DNA of 45,850 nucleotides. Source: Candidatus Magnetocorallium paracelense (GTDB taxonomy: Bacteria; Nitrospirota; Thermodesulfovibrionia; Thermodesulfovibrionales; Magnetobacteriaceae). The translations under genes were made by a program, and so were the position numbers. Every line of letters begins with the position of its first letter. Within the stretch, counting starts at the first letter, position 1. The notes under the pieces are model-generated. The model did not search any database. It was not told the DNA's origin and worked only from the letters and a program-made list of their open reading frames with translations. Below are positions 44,287 through 45,850 of the stretch, piece after piece. Location: NCBI GenBank assembly GCA_029001845.1, contig JAREWP010000074.1:1-45850 (forward strand), in the 5' to 3' direction.

Positions 44287-45136
44287 TATTCTGTCGACTC
44301 CGAAACCTACGACTTTTCAACACTATTTATTTCAAAATGATCAGGAAATAACACCTGATGGTAAAAATTTACGTGGCATTAAAAATTATAACGATTCTAC
44401 GTTTTTAAGTGGTTATAAGCTGTACTGGCATAAATCAGGAAGTACATGGCAGGCAAAGGAGATAGCTTTTTTTAAAAGTGATTTCAATAAATTACTAAAG
44501 GACCAAAAGGTAAGTTATGATGACTTTAAAGATTCAATTAAGCATGATAAACAAAATAAACAAAAAATAATAGTTAAAATAGATTGTTTACCTGATCACT
44601 TAAAGTCAATAATTTTATACTCAATCGGCACATTTGAAACTCAACATACAAAAATCAAACCTGTTAAAAAAGGGAAGGTGTTTCACGGCCAGATTCGTTT
44701 TGAAAACCTTTGCGCCGTTGAACTGGGAGCGTTACTTTTTGTACTGGACCTTCCACAGGAATGTTGTCATAAGCTGGGAATGGGAAAGCCCCTTGGCTTG
44801 GGGTCGATACGGATCAATATCTCTCTTTTATTGTCTGACAGAGAAAAGCGGTATAAAGAACTCTTTGCAGAATGGGACACCGCTGTCGAGAAGTCGGAAA
44901 AATCCGGGATCGATGAATTCAGGAATGAATTCGCCCGTTTTATTTTGCAAGCAACAGGTGAAAAAGCACCGGGATCGGAACCGTGTGAGCAGCTTTGGAG
45001 TATTGAAAGAATGCGTCAACTAAGGAGAATGCTCGATTTTACAAACAGACCATCCGATGAAAAAACGAAATATATGGAACTCGGTGAGTTTAAAGAGAGA
45101 AAAATACTGCCTTCTCCAACAGAAATATCGAGTTGA
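44255..45136 (+). CDS. TIGR03986-like RAMP, C-terminal part (+1 frame)
   Basis: The frame reads NILSTPKPTTFQHYLFQND from 44285 onward, then LSGYKLYWHKSGSTWQAKEI, IKPVKKGKVFHGQIRFENLC, ELGALLFVLDLP and the glycine loop KLGMGKPLGLGSIRINIS. This is the exact C-terminal half of the TIGR03986 family. If translated alone it would start at ATG 44255 (GCAGGGA 6-12 bases upstream), giving 293 residues of which the first ten (MKLSWKRRFL) are unlike the family. If reached by a +1 shift at 44281-44286 the family alignment continues without gap. The stop TGA (45134-45136) overlaps the TTG start of cas6 (TTGA). The tail ends MELGEFKERKILPSPTEISS. Confidence 0.8.
   Translation: MKLSWKRRFLNILSTPKPTTFQHYLFQNDQEITPDGKNLRGIKNYNDSTFLSGYKLYWHKSGSTWQAKEIAFFKSDFNKLLKDQKVSYDDFKDSIKHDKQNKQKIIVKIDCLPDHLKSIILYSIGTFETQHTKIKPVKKGKVFHGQIRFENLCAVELGALLFVLDLPQECCHKLGMGKPLGLGSIRINISLLLSDREKRYKELFAEWDTAVEKSEKSGIDEFRNEFARFILQATGEKAPGSEPCEQLWSIERMRQLRRMLDFTNRPSDEKTKYMELGEFKERKILPSPTEISS
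44272..44286 (+). promoter_or_regulatory. Possible +1 recoding site (Shine-Dalgarno-like hexamer, slip codon, stop)
   Basis: The codons are GAG GAG ATT CCT TAA. GAGGAG can pair with 16S rRNA; one codon separates it from CCT, and TAA follows at once. Slipping one base forward on CCT-T leads to AAT ATT CTG, that is, into the frame of the C-terminal half. The layout and spacing equal those of the prfB frameshift site (AGG GGG TAT CTT TGA). A fixed mutation or an assembly error in TT remains possible. Confidence 0.5.
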
Positions 45137-45612
45137 AAAACCTGACCGCCACTCTATCTTCTTTCACCTTTGCAGCTTTCCGCCTGACCATCAGGGCTTT
45201 AACCCCTATCCGCCTCCCCTCATACAAAGGTTCCGCTCTTCGAGGCGGATTTGGTCATACCTTTCGAAATATTGTATGCACATTGAAGTCAGCGGATTGC
45301 GATCGATGTAATCTGATGAGAAAATGCATATATCCCTATATCTTTGAAACACCTGCACCCGATGAAAAAGATACATTTCTAAAAAGCAATGACAAACAGC
45401 CTCATCCCTATATCATTCGACCTCCTGTGGAGGAGAGACTGGAATACACCCCTGGTGAGGAACTGACCTTTGAACTGATACTGATTGGAAAGGCCATCGA
45501 TTATCTGGCTTATTTTGTGTTTACATTTATTCAAATGGGAGAAAGGGGGATCGGAAGAGGCAGGGGCAGATTTTATTTAAAAAGTATCCATTCAACGATA
45601 GCGCTTAGATAA
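45133..45612 (+). pseudogene. cas6: cas6, 5' half only, cut by an insertion-like sequence
   Basis: The start is TTG 45133, overlapping the previous stop as TTGA. The 159 residues contain PSYKGSALRGGFGHTFRNIV at 29-48, cysteines 49, 56, 59 and 65 (CTLKSADCDRCNLMRKC), then YIFE and the glycine-rich loop GERGIGRGRGRFYL at 136-149. This is the N-terminal ferredoxin-like half of the Cas6 family (PF10040 type), which processes precursor crRNA. Intact members are about 270-330 residues; the second half is missing because the frame stops at TAA 45610-45612 inside the sequence AGATAAATTAGGCC, which belongs to a repeated, insertion-like block. The rest of cas6 may resume beyond the window. Confidence 0.8.
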
Positions 45613-45850
45613 ATTAGGCCACTTATGCTGAGATAAAGTAGGCCGGAGAATAGGCATCCGTATAGGAATGAGCTGCTATAGCAAGAGGCAAAGAGAGGAG
45701 GATGTAAAGTGTGGATTGAAAGCGGTCTGTCTTGAAGAGAAAAGGATTAAAAGAGAGGAGATATTTGTTGCACAGAGAGGCAACGATTACTTGTGTTTTC
45801 AATGGAGATAAGAAATTGTTTACCGATTAAGTCATCGGTATTGATAATGT
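45607..45850. mobile_element. Putative end of an insertion sequence (edge of window)
   Basis: AGATAAATTAGGCC (45607-45620) and AGATAAAGTAGGCC (45631-45644) form a direct repeat with 24-base period around ACTTATGCTG, which recalls the repeated transposase-binding sites at the ends of IS21-like elements. Downstream to the edge no gene is recognised; the small frame from ATG 45668 to TAA 45809-45811 (47 codons, MSCYSKRQREEDVKCG...) is not convincing. Family assignment is a guess; the element is called mainly because it breaks cas6. Confidence 0.45.

Noticed and set aside
45668-45811. 47-codon frame near the right edge as a real gene
   Set aside because: No family resemblance and no conserved context, and it lies in a sequence that looks like the non-coding end of an insertion element.
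1-45850. tRNA, rRNA or riboswitch genes
   Set aside because: I looked for cloverleaf ends (GTTC-like arms with CCA context), rRNA-like blocks and familiar riboswitch cores and found none I could support by eye.

Overview
The window comes from an AT-rich bacterial chromosome with compact, often overlapping genes and many small non-coding repeats. Rho, a Dus-family tRNA-modifying enzyme, a TupA-like tungstate-binding protein, a twin-arginine aldo/keto reductase with a ferredoxin tail, a DUF362 ferredoxin protein and a GspC-like protein suggest a Gram-negative anaerobe. A member of the Desulfobacterota (old Deltaproteobacteria) or a relative would fit. This placement is inference from gene content only.

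Layout. (1) 1-904: the 5' end of a DUF4338/DruA-like gene running off the left edge, then inverted repeats. (2) 905-14487: a plus-strand cell-surface polysaccharide cluster with a B12-binding radical SAM enzyme, two methyltransferases, a Wzx-type flippase, an SGNH hydrolase, three GT4-like glycosyltransferases, an AsnB-type amidotransferase and a NodU/CmcH-type carbamoyltransferase. (3) 14571-15808: remnants of two unrelated ATPase genes. (4) 15970-34998: a mixed housekeeping and envelope stretch with L,D-transpeptidase, two periplasmic binding proteins, Dus, a broken matrixin gene, a toxin-antitoxin remnant, the DUF362 and GspC-like proteins, a TMTC-like membrane/TPR protein, rho, aldo/keto reductase, a DUF6599-like protein, threonine synthase, a cNMP-binding protein, a methyltransferase and NosL. 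(5) 35359-45612: a type III CRISPR-Cas effector locus of the III-D kind. (6) 45613-45850: what looks like the end of an insertion element that cuts cas6.

The CRISPR locus is the most interesting part. Its order is Card1/Can2-like CARF nuclease, short Cas10 with GGDD but no HD domain, Csm3-like Cas7, Csx10 (Cas5) with a helical Cas11-like tail, a Cas7-Cas7 fusion, Csx19, a large TIGR03986-like RAMP split over two frames, and a truncated cas6. Cas7 and Csx10 overlap by 8 bases and lie in the domain order of the single-chain Cas7-5-11 protein of III-Dv systems, so the locus resembles an unfused form of that architecture. The frame split of the large RAMP lies at a site laid out like the prfB +1 recoding signal (purine-rich Shine-Dalgarno-like hexamer, one codon, slip codon, stop). 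The CARF nuclease lacks the usual acid-x-lysine of its PD-(D/E)XK motif. No CRISPR array, cas1 or cas2 is visible.

At least three families of small mobile-looking repeats (about 130-155 bp) are scattered through the non-coding DNA. One copy has inserted exactly at a former ATGA stop/start overlap between two polysaccharide genes, and its target duplication left both genes intact. Two copies of another family have 10-12 bp target duplications and IS4/IS231-like ends, one of them in the rho leader. A further copy sits inside a parE-type toxin gene.
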